Shown: positions 18,347 to 27,631, counted from the first letter of the stretch. The stretch: 64,000 bases of DNA from JANQJA01 sp965267485 (GCA_965267485.1 OZ254080.1:3658001-3722000); one strand, 5' to 3'. The notes: generated by a model not told the origin, from the letters alone. Made by a program: numbers and translations.

Positions 18347-18379
18347 CTCGCTTCTCCTTGCTGATCGATCGCAGGCCGA

Positions 18380-19189
18380 TCACTCGATCCAGCCATTGCG
18401 CGAAAACTCCGGCATGCTCAGCCCCGGATCCTTGTGCATCCAGATGGCGAACGCTTTGCCGACGATGTTCTCGTCTGGCACGAATCCCCAGTAACGGCTG
18501 TCGCTGCTCTCGTCACGGTTGTCACCCATAACGAAATAGTGCCCCTCGGGAACGACCCACTCGCCAACCTGTTCACTCGAGCCGACGCTGTTGCGGATAC
18601 GGTGATCAGCACCGCCGATCGTCTCGTCGAACAACACATACCTCGGCGCGTTGGGCGGAATGCGCGCAACGAACGTCTGAGGCTGCTCGACACCGTTAAT
18701 GAACAGTGTCTTGCCCGCGTATCTTACCCTGTCGCCCGGAATTCCGATAACGCGCTTGATGAAGTACTCGTCCTTGTGGGGCGGGAAGAACACCATGACG
18801 TCGCCGTTGGCCGGCTCGTCGATATCAATGACCTTGGTGCCAATCACCGGCAGGCGAATGCCGTACGCAAATTTGTTGACGACAATGAAGTCTCCGATCT
18901 CAAGCGTCGGAATCATCGAGCCCGACGGAATCTGGAAGGGTTCTGCGAGGAACGACCGGAGAACGAGCACGATTGCCAGTACCGGGAAGAACGAAATCGA
19001 GTACTCGACCCAGAGCGGTTCCCGGCGAAGATCCTCGAGCGCCGCTTCGCCGCCACGCTTGCCAAGCCGCGCTCTCGCGGCGGCTACCGCCGCGTCCCGC
19101 CTTGGCCGAAGCACGAAGATGTCGAGGAGCCAGACAAGGCCTGTGGCGGTGGTGGCCAGCACCAGGATCAGCGGAAAATTGAAACTCAC
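18380..19189 (-). CDS. lepB: Signal peptidase I LepB
   Basis: Inner-membrane protease that removes signal peptides from secreted proteins. Two hydrophobic segments lie at about 5-27 and 65-82. The catalytic serine is in FQIPSGSM (S91) and the lysine in EYFIKRVIGIPGDRV (K145); GDNRDESSDSRYWGFV is the conserved box E. Length is 269 residues, with a GTG start 2 bp after the lepA stop. Confidence 0.96.
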   Translation of the reverse strand: MSFNFPLILVLATTATGLVWLLDIFVLRPRRDAAVAAARARLGKRGGEAALEDLRREPLWVEYSISFFPVLAIVLVLRSFLAEPFQIPSGSMIPTLEIGDFIVVNKFAYGIRLPVIGTKVIDIDEPANGDVMVFFPPHKDEYFIKRVIGIPGDRVRYAGKTLFINGVEQPQTFVARIPPNAPRYVLFDETIGGADHRIRNSVGSSEQVGEWVVPEGHYFVMGDNRDESSDSRYWGFVPDENIVGKAFAIWMHKDPGLSMPEFSRNGWIE

Positions 19190-19191
19190 GG

Positions 19192-20991
19192 TCAGTTCTC
19201 GACTTTCAGGACGGCAAGAAACGCTTCCTGCGGGATTTCAACGCTGCCAAGCTGCTTCATGCGCTTCTTGCCCGCCTTTTGTTTCTCAAGCAGCTTTTTC
19301 TTTCGGGTGACGTCGCCACCATAGCACTTTGCCGTAACGTTCTTGCGCAATGCCTTGACCGTCTGTCTGGCGACGATCTGCCCGCCGACGGCAGCCTGGA
19401 TTGCCACATCGAACATCTGGCGGGGAATGAGTTCCTTCATGCGCCGCGTCAGCCCGTCGCCTTTGGAGCGAGCATTCTCACGGTGCACGATGAGGGCAAG
19501 CGCATCGACGGCATCGCCGTTAACGAGTACGTCAAGGCGCACGAGATTCGCTGCCTGAAAGCGATCGAACGAGTAGTCCAGCGAGGCAAAGCCGCGGCTC
19601 GCGGACTTCAGGCGATCAAAGAAATCGAGAACCACTTCGGCCATCGGCAGATCGTAGGTGAGCGACACCTGCTTGCCGACGAACTGCATGTCCTTCTGAA
19701 CACCCCGTCGCTCGACGCAGAGCGAGATCACTGCGCCGAGATGCTCTGACGGCACCAGAATGTTGGCGCGCGCGATGGGCTCGCGCATCTCGTCGATTTG
19801 CGATGGATCAGGCAACTGTGACGGATTGTCGACTTTCAGCACTTCACCGCGCTTTGTAACCACCTCATAGACGACGGTAGGCGCCGACGTGATGAGATCC
19901 AGGTCATACTCGCGCTCGAGCCGTTCCTGAATGATCTCCATGTGCAGCATGCCGAGGAATCCAAGCCGGAAGCCGTTGCCGAGCGCATCAGAACTCTCGG
20001 GCTCGTAGACGAGCGAGGCATCATTCAACGTCAGTTTTTCCAGCGCATCGCGAAAGTCCTCGAAGTCGTCAGCGCTGACCGTGAACATGCCCGCAAAAAC
20101 CTGCGGCTTGACCTTCTCGAAGCCCGACAGCGCCGGCACATCGGGCGTGCTCGCAAGCGTGATCGTGTCGCCCACCGGCGCACCGCGAACATCCTTGATG
20201 CCCGCCACGAGAAAGCCTGCCTCACCCGCCATGAGCACATCGGTCTCCTTGCGACGCGGCGTGAAGATGCCGACCTGATCGACCTGGTGAATGTTGCCGT
20301 TCGACTTCAGGAGGATCTTGTCTTTCTTGCGAATGGCACCCTGCATGACGCGGATGAGCGAGACGACGCCCAGATAGTTGTCGAACCACGAATCGATGAT
20401 CAGCGCCTGCGCGTCCTTGTTTCGTGCATCCTTCGGCGCAGGAATGAACTCGATGAGCTTCTCGAGCAGGTCCTTGACGCCTTCACCGGTCTTGGCGCTC
20501 ACGGCGACGGCGTCGCTGGTGTCGAGGCCGATGATCTCCTCGATCTCCTGGCACACGCGATCCGGGTCTGCCTGCGGCAGATCGATCTTGTTCAGCACAG
20601 GTAGCACCTCGAGCCCCTCCTCAATCGCGGTGTAGCAATTGGCAACGGACTGCGCCTCGACACCCTGCGCCGCGTCCACCACCAGGAGCGCACCCTCGCA
20701 GCCCGCCAGCGAGCGCGAGACCTCGTAGCTGAAGTCAACATGCCCAGGCGTGTCGATGAAGTTGAGCTGGTAGCGATGGCCATCGTCGGCATCGTAGTAG
20801 AGCGTCACGCTCTGGGCCTTGATGGTAATGCCACGCTCGCGCTCGATGTCCATCGAGTCGAGCACCTGCTCTGCCATCTCACGCTCGGTCAGCCCGCCGC
20901 ACATCTGAATCAGGCGGTCGGAGAGCGTGGACTTGCCGTGATCGATGTGAGCGATGATGGAAAAATTGCGAATGTAAGCCGGATCGACCAA
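19192..20991 (-). CDS. lepA: Elongation factor 4 (LepA)
   Basis: Ribosome-associated translational GTPase thought to aid initiation or back-translocation. The 599-residue protein carries IAHIDHGKST, DTPGHVDFSYEVSR and NKIDLP, then domain II, the EF-G-like domains and the LepA-specific C-terminal domain. The start codon is TTG at 20991; the N-terminus IRNFSIIAHIDHGKST aligns with the family. lepB follows directly. A strong hairpin lies just upstream (21016-21046). Confidence 0.97.
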   Translation of the reverse strand: MVDPAYIRNFSIIAHIDHGKSTLSDRLIQMCGGLTEREMAEQVLDSMDIERERGITIKAQSVTLYYDADDGHRYQLNFIDTPGHVDFSYEVSRSLAGCEGALLVVDAAQGVEAQSVANCYTAIEEGLEVLPVLNKIDLPQADPDRVCQEIEEIIGLDTSDAVAVSAKTGEGVKDLLEKLIEFIPAPKDARNKDAQALIIDSWFDNYLGVVSLIRVMQGAIRKKDKILLKSNGNIHQVDQVGIFTPRRKETDVLMAGEAGFLVAGIKDVRGAPVGDTITLASTPDVPALSGFEKVKPQVFAGMFTVSADDFEDFRDALEKLTLNDASLVYEPESSDALGNGFRLGFLGMLHMEIIQERLEREYDLDLITSAPTVVYEVVTKRGEVLKVDNPSQLPDPSQIDEMREPIARANILVPSEHLGAVISLCVERRGVQKDMQFVGKQVSLTYDLPMAEVVLDFFDRLKSASRGFASLDYSFDRFQAANLVRLDVLVNGDAVDALALIVHRENARSKGDGLTRRMKELIPRQMFDVAIQAAVGGQIVARQTVKALRKNVTAKCYGGDVTRKKKLLEKQKAGKKRMKQLGSVEIPQEAFLAVLKVEN

Positions 20992-21015
20992 GGGGTATTC
21001 CGCCAGATGAGAAGG

Positions 21016-21046
21016 GACTTCACCGCCCCGAAAAAGCGGTGAAGTC
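21016..21046 (-). promoter_or_regulatory. 11-bp perfect hairpin in the degQ/mucD-lepA gap
   Basis: Inverted repeat 21016-21026 with 21036-21046 (11 bp, no mismatch) and a 9-nt loop that contains the T tract when read leftward. It sits 35 bp beyond the protease stop and 24 bp before the lepA TTG. With no T run after the stem it is not a standard intrinsic terminator; it may limit readthrough or protect mRNA ends. Confidence 0.55.
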
Positions 21047-21081
21047 TACCCAATTCAGGTACTTGGCGCCATCAAAGCAGA

Positions 21082-22476
21082 TTACTCCGGCAGCTTGATG
21101 ACCGTGTAGTCGGGCGTTCCGCGCCGAACCACGCGTACCGGGATCGCCACCTCGGGCTGCTGCTGTTCGACCAGCGCCTCAAAATCGTCGACGGACTCGA
21201 CCGGCTCGTTGTTGAACGACGTGATGACATCGCCCTGGCGTATTCCCGCGTCTCGCGCCGGGTTACCGGTGACGCCGGTCACCAGAACGCCGTGGTCGAC
21301 GCCAAGGCGTTCCCGCTCTTCAGGACGCAGATCCCTCAATTCGAGCCCGGTCCGGTTCTCGGGCGCCGCGTCGCGCTGCCCGGACCCCGGATTCGAAAGG
21401 CCCTCCTGATCGAGCTCACCAACTGTCACATCGATTGTCATGCGATCACCATTGCGCACGATGAGCGCTTCGACGGTCGTATTCGGCGGCGTACGGCCGA
21501 CCACGTGCGGCAGTTCGCTGGACAGGTCGATGGGGTGCTCGCCGAAGCGCACGATGATGTCGCCCTCCCGAATACCGGCGGCCTCGGCCGGGCTGTCCGC
21601 GTAGACCTGGGTGACCAGTGCACCGGCGGCTCGCTCCATCTGGAAGGCTTCCGCAAGGTCACGGTCGACCCGACGAATCAGGACGCCAAGCCAGCCTCGT
21701 GACACCGAACCGTCCTCCTTGAGCTGCGCCACGACTTCCATGGCGACATCGATCGGGATGGCGAACGAAAGCCCCATGAAACCACCGGATCGCGTGAATA
21801 TCTGCGAATTGATGCCAATGACCTCACCGTCCAGATTGAACAGCGGTCCACCCGAGTTGCCGGGATTGATCGCCACATCCGTCTGGATGAATGGCACATA
21901 CGTGCTGCTCCCGTCCGGGCCAGGCAGGCTGCGCCCCTTCGCACTCACGATGCCGGAGGTCACGGAATACTCGAAACCGAACGGCGAGCCGATGGCGAGT
22001 ACCCACTCACCGACCTTGAGGCGCTCCGAAGAGCCGAGAGAGACCGTGGGCAAGTCTTCAGCGTCGACCTTCAGCAATGCGAGGTCTGATAGCTCGTCGG
22101 ACCCGATGACTTCTGCGGTGCGCTCGCGGCGATCGCTCAACGCAACGATGATTTCGTCGGCTTCGGCCACGACATGATAGTTCGTCAGAATGTAACCATC
22201 GCTCGAAATGATGAAGCCGGAACCCGCTGACGGACGCTGGCGCGGCTGATTCGGCATTTGCTCGAAAAAGCGACGGAAGAACTCCGGTACTTCGTCAGAA
22301 TCGAAGCGCTCGGACATCGAACTCGCTTCCCGGGTCGCCCGGATGTTGACGACAGCCGGCGAGGCCTTCTCTACAAGTTCCGTGAACTCCGGCAGTTTCG
22401 AGTCTGCGTGCACGGGGGCGATCAGCATGGCGCAGCCAACCGCCAGAACGAACACTGAAGACATCAATCTATTCAT
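21082..22476 (-). CDS. mucD: Periplasmic serine protease, DegP/DegQ (MucD) family
   Basis: HtrA-type envelope protease/chaperone that degrades misfolded periplasmic proteins. It has an N-terminal signal peptide (cleavage likely near AHA-type VHADS, ~residue 24), a trypsin-like domain with H101 (TNYHVV), D131 (SDLALLKVD) and S208 (NPGNSGGPLF), and two PDZ domains. The 464-residue length and placement after rseC match MucD of pseudomonads. Overlap with rseC is 8 bp, so it is presumably transcribed with the sigma-E genes. Confidence 0.93.
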   Translation of the reverse strand: MNRLMSSVFVLAVGCAMLIAPVHADSKLPEFTELVEKASPAVVNIRATREASSMSERFDSDEVPEFFRRFFEQMPNQPRQRPSAGSGFIISSDGYILTNYHVVAEADEIIVALSDRRERTAEVIGSDELSDLALLKVDAEDLPTVSLGSSERLKVGEWVLAIGSPFGFEYSVTSGIVSAKGRSLPGPDGSSTYVPFIQTDVAINPGNSGGPLFNLDGEVIGINSQIFTRSGGFMGLSFAIPIDVAMEVVAQLKEDGSVSRGWLGVLIRRVDRDLAEAFQMERAAGALVTQVYADSPAEAAGIREGDIIVRFGEHPIDLSSELPHVVGRTPPNTTVEALIVRNGDRMTIDVTVGELDQEGLSNPGSGQRDAAPENRTGLELRDLRPEERERLGVDHGVLVTGVTGNPARDAGIRQGDVITSFNNEPVESVDDFEALVEQQQPEVAIPVRVVRRGTPDYTVIKLPE

Positions 22477-22834
22477 GGGAAACCTCTTCTATGGACAACG
22501 TGTCGCGATCCAGCGCGCGACAACTGAAAATACCTGCCATCAGCCCTGCGAGGCAGAGCGCTGCGGCCGTTGCATCGGATAGCCCGAGTATCGCCGCCAG
22601 CACACCGGCCAGCACGAAGCCGACGAGCGGCCATCCGAGCGAGTTCAGGAGAATCGACCGAAGGGCCGGTGCCGACAGTGAAACGCGGACTTCATCGTTC
22701 ACGACCGGGTCGACGATCAGGCTCGTCGCCGATCGGCCCGCACAACCCCGGCATTGGCCGCAATGTTCCGGTGAGAACCGGATCACAGCCCGGTCGGCAC
22801 GGCGTTCAACCACCTTGCCTTCACGCTGGAACAT
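22469..22834 (-). CDS. rseC: RseC/MucC family membrane protein
   Basis: 121-residue integral membrane protein of the SoxR-reducing/sigma-E modulating RseC family. The N-terminal part has clustered cysteines (EHCGQCRGCAG) that could bind an Fe-S or metal centre, and two transmembrane segments follow (about 65-82 and 86-103). ATG 22834 is chosen because it begins the family-like MFQREGKVV; the open frame extends further upstream without homology. It lies 13 bp after rseB. Confidence 0.88.
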   Translation of the reverse strand: MFQREGKVVERRADRAVIRFSPEHCGQCRGCAGRSATSLIVDPVVNDEVRVSLSAPALRSILLNSLGWPLVGFVLAGVLAAILGLSDATAAALCLAGLMAGIFSCRALDRDTLSIEEVSHE

Positions 22835-22847
22835 CGCGGGTGAAACC

Positions 22848-23804
22848 CTAGTAGATGACGGGCTCGATGGATTCGGCCACTTTCTTGGCCGTATCGATCG
22901 GCACCTCGCCGACAACGGTGATTTGCTCCGACGAGTCTTTGAGCCGACGACTGATCACCGCCGTGCCTCCCATCAGGGCGCCGAACTCACCGCGGCTGTT
23001 CGCGGGCTTGCGCTCGATGAACACCGAGAACGTTGCGATGCCGTCGGAAAAGACGATCCGGTTGGGCCGCGGCGAGGCCACCTGCCGGAAACCATTCGGC
23101 ACCCAGGAAGCGCGCCACTGCGGACGGACCTGCGCCTGCGCAACCGTATTGGCCCGAGGCATCGACATCTCGTGGCTCGGCGCATCCGCCGGCAGGGTGC
23201 TTGCGACCATCCCGGGATCAATCGGTGTGCCGATCTCAACCTGGGTAAACTGGAACACTTCCAGCACCTTGCCACGGCCGAGCAGATGGGACTGCAGCAG
23301 CAGACCGCTTTCCTCATCGATCCACAGGCGATAGCCCCACCGGTCGCCCTGGCGAGGCGTGATGGCGACCTTGACGGCGGCGCGGCCGGCAATCCGGTCC
23401 TTACCGAGCAGTTCGAGGTCGTAGAAGGACTGGAAGTTTGCGAGATTCTCGTTGAAAGCGTGCGTGAACGGCCCCGGCGGAACGCCGTGGTCCAGATCGT
23501 CGGTGGCGCCCGCGCCGTGATGACAAACGATTTCATCGCCGTGCCGGATGATCTCCCGCAACTCGCCGTTCAGGTGAACGAGACGCTCGAACTCCTGCCC
23601 ATCCTCATAGCGGTGAACGACTTTGACCGTATCGAACTGCTGGCCGCGCATATAGGTGTAGATGCCGGCATAGTTTTCAGTGCGAAGGGCCTCGCCCATA
23701 CGCGCAATCCAGGTGTCAACGTCGTCGGGCCCGGCTGACGCTTCAGCGCCGGCCGACAGGCCGCCGAGCGTCAGTGCCAGCAACAGCGAAAACTTGCGAA
23801 CCAT
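22848..23804 (-). CDS. rseB: Periplasmic sigma-E regulator RseB/MucB
   Basis: Soluble periplasmic protein that binds RseA and shields it from DegS until lipid or LPS signals arrive. It has a signal peptide (KFSLLLALTLGGLSAGAEA) and the two-domain MucB/RseB fold, with family motifs YAGIYTYMRG and GPFTHAFNENLANF. Length is 318 residues from ATG 23804, which has a weak GAGA element 3 nt upstream; an in-frame ATG at 23813 is possible. It starts 19 bp beyond the rseA stop. Confidence 0.92.
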   Translation of the reverse strand: MVRKFSLLLALTLGGLSAGAEASAGPDDVDTWIARMGEALRTENYAGIYTYMRGQQFDTVKVVHRYEDGQEFERLVHLNGELREIIRHGDEIVCHHGAGATDDLDHGVPPGPFTHAFNENLANFQSFYDLELLGKDRIAGRAAVKVAITPRQGDRWGYRLWIDEESGLLLQSHLLGRGKVLEVFQFTQVEIGTPIDPGMVASTLPADAPSHEMSMPRANTVAQAQVRPQWRASWVPNGFRQVASPRPNRIVFSDGIATFSVFIERKPANSRGEFGALMGGTAVISRRLKDSSEQITVVGEVPIDTAKKVAESIEPVIY

Positions 23805-23823
23805 GAATCTCATCGAGCGGATG

Positions 23824-24426
23824 TTACTTCTCGTCTTGCGGATAGAGCACAGGCTGCATGCGCGCCGTGCGGTCATGCTGGTTGAGGTAGGCGCGAACGG
23901 CGCGGAGGGTATCCTCATCGAGCTCGCGCAACTCAAGTTCCTCGTCCTGCGAAGCCAGCGTCGGGCCAGCGAGCCCGTTACCCACCGTCTGCACGTTAAT
24001 CGGCGTGCCCGAACCGGCCGGCTGGGCCGCGATGGGTGCCGAACGGTCGGCAATGGCCGCCGGATCGGCGGAACCGTCGATTTCCTGATTCAGGTTGTAG
24101 CCCACGATCACTGCGGCAAAGAGCGAAGCTGCGAGTCCGAATGCGGCCGCAGGCCGGGCATACGTCATCACGGCACCACGCCTGGGCAGCGCTGGCGCCT
24201 CGTCGAATACTGCTTCGTCGTCGACGGCTATGCGAATTCGTTCACGCAGCGTCTCGTGCATATCGCTCGACAGCGCGGGCTCGCCCCGCACAATCGTTCG
24301 AATCTGGTGAAAGTGGATCCAGCTCCGCGCCGAGGCGTCGTGATCACGGAGCAGGCGATGAACCTCGATCTCGCTCGCCTCACCGTCGATAAAAGCCGAC
24401 AGTGTTTCTTTCAGGTTATCTGTCAC
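23824..24426 (-). CDS. rseA: Anti-sigma-E factor RseA/MucA
   Basis: Single-pass inner-membrane anti-sigma factor. The cytoplasmic sigma-binding domain (residues ~1-85) begins with the family-typical KETLSAFIDGEAS; a transmembrane segment runs at about 93-110 (AAAFGLAASLFAAVIVGYNL), followed by a periplasmic tail. Stress proteolysis releases sigma-E. Length is 200 residues, 56 bp downstream of rpoE. Confidence 0.93.
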   Translation of the reverse strand: MTDNLKETLSAFIDGEASEIEVHRLLRDHDASARSWIHFHQIRTIVRGEPALSSDMHETLRERIRIAVDDEAVFDEAPALPRRGAVMTYARPAAAFGLAASLFAAVIVGYNLNQEIDGSADPAAIADRSAPIAAQPAGSGTPINVQTVGNGLAGPTLASQDEELELRELDEDTLRAVRAYLNQHDRTARMQPVLYPQDEK

Positions 24427-24482
24427 TGTAAAAGATGCCCTCTAGCACGCTGCTTGTTATTGTCTTTGTTTGTTGTCATTGC

Positions 24483-25058
24483 CTATCCAATCGCCTCGAT
24501 CTTCTTCTCGATCGCTTCACGCGCCCGAAAAATCCTTGATCTGACCGTTCCTACCGGACATTCCATGACTTCGGCGATTTCTTCGTAACTCAGACCTTCG
24601 AATTCGCGCAAAGTTACCGCAACTTTCAATTCTTCCGGCAAATCCTCGATCGCCTTGTACACCACCGCCTCAAGCTGGTCTGTCGCCAGACTGTTCTCGG
24701 GATTCTCGATATCCCTTAAGACAGCAGAATTGTCGTGAAATTCACCTTCTTCGATATCGATATCCGTCACCGGTGGCCGCCGCGACCGCGAGACCAGATA
24801 ATTCTTCGCCGTGTTGATCGCAATACGGTACAGCCACGTGTAGAACGCCGAATCCCCCCGAAAGCGGGGAAGCGCCCGGTAGGCCTTGATAAATGCCTCC
24901 TGCGTCACATCCACGACCTCGTCCTGGTCCCGGACATAGCGGCTGACCAGCCCGACGATCTTGTGCTGGTACTTCACGACCAGCAGATCAAAGGCACGTT
25001 TGTCCCCGCGCTTGACGCGCTCGACAAGCTGCTGGTCTGTTTCCTGTTGCGACTTCAA
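24483..25058 (-). CDS. rpoE: Extracytoplasmic-stress sigma factor RpoE (AlgU)
   Basis: ECF sigma factor for envelope stress. Region 2 contains LVVKYQHKIVGLVSRY and FRGDSAFYTWLYRIAINTAK; region 4 contains LREFEGLSYEEIAEVM and CPVGTVRSRIFRAREAI. Both follow E. coli RpoE closely. TTG 25058 gives 191 residues, the same as E. coli, and has an AGGAG 5 nt upstream; upstream in-frame codons up to 25220 lack homology. Divergent from nadB as in E. coli. A sigma-E type promoter lies 58-84 bp upstream, implying autoregulation. Confidence 0.97.
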   Translation of the reverse strand: MKSQQETDQQLVERVKRGDKRAFDLLVVKYQHKIVGLVSRYVRDQDEVVDVTQEAFIKAYRALPRFRGDSAFYTWLYRIAINTAKNYLVSRSRRPPVTDIDIEEGEFHDNSAVLRDIENPENSLATDQLEAVVYKAIEDLPEELKVAVTLREFEGLSYEEIAEVMECPVGTVRSRIFRAREAIEKKIEAIG

Positions 25059-25115
25059 CGGCGCTCCTACTGCATGGATGGACCAAAGGGGCCGCGTCAG
25101 GCGCCGGTCGTTTCT

Positions 25116-25142
25116 ACAGACACGTCCCGACGCCAGAAGTTC
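25116..25142 (-). promoter_or_regulatory. Sigma-E type promoter of rpoE
   Basis: Read leftward: -35 GAACTT (25142-25137), a 16-bp spacer, -10 TCTGT (25120-25116). This is one base from the sigma-E consensus GAACTT-N16/17-TCTGA. It lies 58 bp ahead of the rpoE TTG with a predicted leader of about 50 nt, and would make the rpoE-rseABC operon self-activating. Confidence 0.8.
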
Positions 25143-25299
25143 GACCGGGATTGGCCCGAATTGGCGCAAGCGACCATCATAACAAGTCGAACCGTCCCGG
25201 TCGCTGCTGCGCACCGCCATGGTGCGGCATCCCGCGCAATTCCATTGGCTTCCGGGACCGACTTACGTACTCTCTCGCTTTTTGCGGGAACCCGACGCC

Positions 25300-26910
25300 A
25301 TGAGCAGTCCGACCCACCACCATGACGTACTGATCATCGGCAGCGGCGCCGCCGGACTTACCCTCGCCCTCAACCTGCCCCGAAACCTGTCCGTCGCCAT
25401 GGTCTGCAAGGACGCCAGCAGCGAGGGGTCGACCTACTATGCGCAGGGCGGTGTCGCAGCCGTCATTGATGAGCACGACAGTGTCGAGTCTCACATTGCC
25501 GACACGCTGGAAGCGGGCGCCGGGCTTTGCCACGAGGATGTCGTGCGCTTTACCGTGGAACGCAGTTCCGCGGTGATCTCCTGGCTCGTCGAACTCGGCG
25601 TCCAGTTCGATATGCGCTGGTCGAACTCCGACCAGCGGGAAGAACTCCATCTGACCCAGGAGGGCGGACACAGCCATCGGCGTGTCATTCATGCTGCCGA
25701 CGCGACGGGCCGCGAGATATCACAGACCCTCCAGCGTGCGCTCAAGGGATATGACAACGTCGAGGTGTTCGAACGCTACGTTGGCGTCGACCTGATCACC
25801 GCCGACCGCATCGGCCAGGAGGGCAATCGCTGCCTGGGCGCGTACGTACTCAACCTCGAAACAAACGAGGTTGAACTGTTCCGCGCCAGCAACGTCGTCC
25901 TCGCGACCGGCGGCGCCAGCAAGGTCTATCTCTACACGAGCAATCCGGACACGGCTTCAGGCGACGGCATTGCGATGGCCTGGCGCGCCGGCTGCCGTGT
26001 CGGCAACATGGAGTTCAACCAGTTCCACCCCACTTGCCTGTTCCATCCCGAGGCCAAGTCCTTTCTGATCTCTGAAGCGCTTCGCGGCGAGGGAGCAAGA
26101 CTCATCCTCCCCAACGGCGAACGCTTCATGCACCGCTTTCACGAACGCGGGGAACTCGCCCCGAGGGACGTCGTTGCCCGGGCAATCGATCACGAGATGA
26201 AGCGGCTCGGCTGTGACTGCGTCTACCTGGATATCAGTCACAAGGACCCGGCATTCATCAGGAGTCACTTTCCGACGATTGTCGAGCGCTGCCTCGACCT
26301 TGGTATCGACATTACGAGGCAGCCCATGCCCATCGTTCCTGCCGCCCACTACACCTGCGGTGGCATCGTCACGGACCTCAGCGGTCGGACCGACGTCCCG
26401 AACCTGTATGCCATCGGCGAGTCGAGCTTTACCGGGTTGCACGGTGCCAATCGCATGGCCAGCAACTCGCTGCTCGAATGCATGGTCTTCGGTCGCTCCG
26501 CGGCGATGAGCATCGCATCGGACAACGAACCCGGCTCGCTCGATGTTCCGGTACCGCCGTGGGATTCAAGTCAGGTGACGGATTCTGATGAGGACGTCAT
26601 CATCTCGCACAACTGGGAAGAACTGCGCCGATCCATGTGGGACTACGTCGGGATCGTGCGCTCCAACAAGCGACTGCAACGCGCACGTCGCCGCGTCCAG
26701 CTCCTGCAGCAGGAAGTGAGTGACTACTACAACAACCACCCGGTCACGCGGGACTCACTGGAACTCCGAAACCTCATCCAGGTCGCCGACCTGATCGTCC
26801 AGTCTGCCATTCGCCGCAAGGAGAGCCGCGGGCTGCATTTCACGATCGACTACCCGGAGCGGCTGCCGGAGGCGGTGGACACCGTGCTCATTCCGCCACG
26901 GTATGGCTAG
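25300..26910 (+). CDS. nadB: L-aspartate oxidase NadB
   Basis: FAD enzyme that oxidises aspartate to iminoaspartate, the first step of de novo NAD synthesis. It starts at ATG 25300 (536 residues) with the FAD fold DVLIIGSGAAGLTLALNLP; the succinate-dehydrogenase-like elements EGSTYYAQGGVAAV, FNQFHPTCLFHP and GLHGANRMASNSLLE follow. The frame is open upstream to 25219, but the flavin fold supports the later ATG. Divergent from rpoE. Its end overlaps convergent ygfX by 23 bp. Confidence 0.96.
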   Translation: MSSPTHHHDVLIIGSGAAGLTLALNLPRNLSVAMVCKDASSEGSTYYAQGGVAAVIDEHDSVESHIADTLEAGAGLCHEDVVRFTVERSSAVISWLVELGVQFDMRWSNSDQREELHLTQEGGHSHRRVIHAADATGREISQTLQRALKGYDNVEVFERYVGVDLITADRIGQEGNRCLGAYVLNLETNEVELFRASNVVLATGGASKVYLYTSNPDTASGDGIAMAWRAGCRVGNMEFNQFHPTCLFHPEAKSFLISEALRGEGARLILPNGERFMHRFHERGELAPRDVVARAIDHEMKRLGCDCVYLDISHKDPAFIRSHFPTIVERCLDLGIDITRQPMPIVPAAHYTCGGIVTDLSGRTDVPNLYAIGESSFTGLHGANRMASNSLLECMVFGRSAAMSIASDNEPGSLDVPVPPWDSSQVTDSDEDVIISHNWEELRRSMWDYVGIVRSNKRLQRARRRVQLLQQEVSDYYNNHPVTRDSLELRNLIQVADLIVQSAIRRKESRGLHFTIDYPERLPEAVDTVLIPPRYG

Positions 26911-27328
26911 CGAGCTTCAGATAAACCCGCAGTCGCCGGTAGGCGTTTTCGTCCATCGAATCGGCACAGACCAGCAAACGACGCCGCGAGCCGCCCGGCA
27001 ACGCGAGCCTCAGCGCAACGTATCCGGGCGCGACCACGAGCGGCGGCTCGATCCGACCCGTCGCGACACGTCCGTCCCTGAAACCGACGCGCATTGCATC
27101 AGGCGAGCCCCGAAGGTACAGGATCGAATCTGCCGAGAGCCGAAGTCCCTCGCGCCGGGCCGAATCAGCAAGTGTCGCGATCACCGCCAGCCAGAGCGAT
27201 CCCTTGAGCATCGGTGAGAGATCGGTGTGCCACAGCGCGATACCACAGGTGAGGCCAAGTGTGACGCAGACCAGGCAATAGCCCGGTGACTGACTGAAGG
27301 TCGCATCGACGTATTCGGCTGAGAGCAT
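26888..27328 (-). CDS. ygfX: YgfX/CptA-like inner-membrane protein
   Basis: 146-residue protein with two N-terminal hydrophobic segments (about 17-33 and 38-54) and a soluble C-terminal half, the layout of the YgfX (CptA) family. The family is linked to sdhE in many proteobacteria, as here, where sdhE lies 33 bp upstream. E. coli YgfX has been described as a toxin acting on cytoskeletal proteins, but that role is not established for this protein. Sequence identity to E. coli YgfX looks low, so placement is part of the evidence. Confidence 0.7.
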   Translation of the reverse strand: MLSAEYVDATFSQSPGYCLVCVTLGLTCGIALWHTDLSPMLKGSLWLAVIATLADSARREGLRLSADSILYLRGSPDAMRVGFRDGRVATGRIEPPLVVAPGYVALRLALPGGSRRRLLVCADSMDENAYRRLRVYLKLASHTVAE

Positions 27329-27361
27329 CGGCGGCCCCGGATATCGCCCGGAAGGTGGCGG

Positions 27362-27631
27362 TCAGTCGTCTTCGGTGCCCGGCTGGACGCGCGCCAGAAT
27401 GCGGCGAATCAACGTGGCGAGCGCCGGGTCGGCCGGCTCACCGTTGCCACTGAACCAGCCCCAGAGGTCACCGTCTGTTTCTTCCAACAGCAGAACGAAG
27501 GTGCGCTGATCCTCCTCGCTCAGATTGCGCCACTCGGCATCGAAGAAGTCGCCAAGCAGAATATCCAGCTCGAGCATACCGCGCCGTCTGCTCCGCCAGC
27601 GGAGTTGAGATTCGAGGGCTCCATCAGTCAT
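27362..27631 (-). CDS. sdhE: FAD assembly factor SdhE
   Basis: 89-residue helical protein that promotes covalent flavinylation of SdhA and FrdA. The key RGxxE motif is visible as RRRGMLELD near residue 16, with LLEETDGDLWGWFSG downstream. ATG 27631 is taken; a GTG three codons upstream is possible. Its neighbours ygfX and divergent ygfZ reproduce the E. coli cluster in different orientation. Confidence 0.92.
   Translation of the reverse strand: MTDGALESQLRWRSRRRGMLELDILLGDFFDAEWRNLSEEDQRTFVLLLEETDGDLWGWFSGNGEPADPALATLIRRILARVQPGTEDD

Noticed and set aside
26888..27631. CptA-CptB toxin-antitoxin module
   Set aside because: The SdhE flavinylation motif RGxxE is clear, and the YgfX similarity is too weak to assert toxicity.
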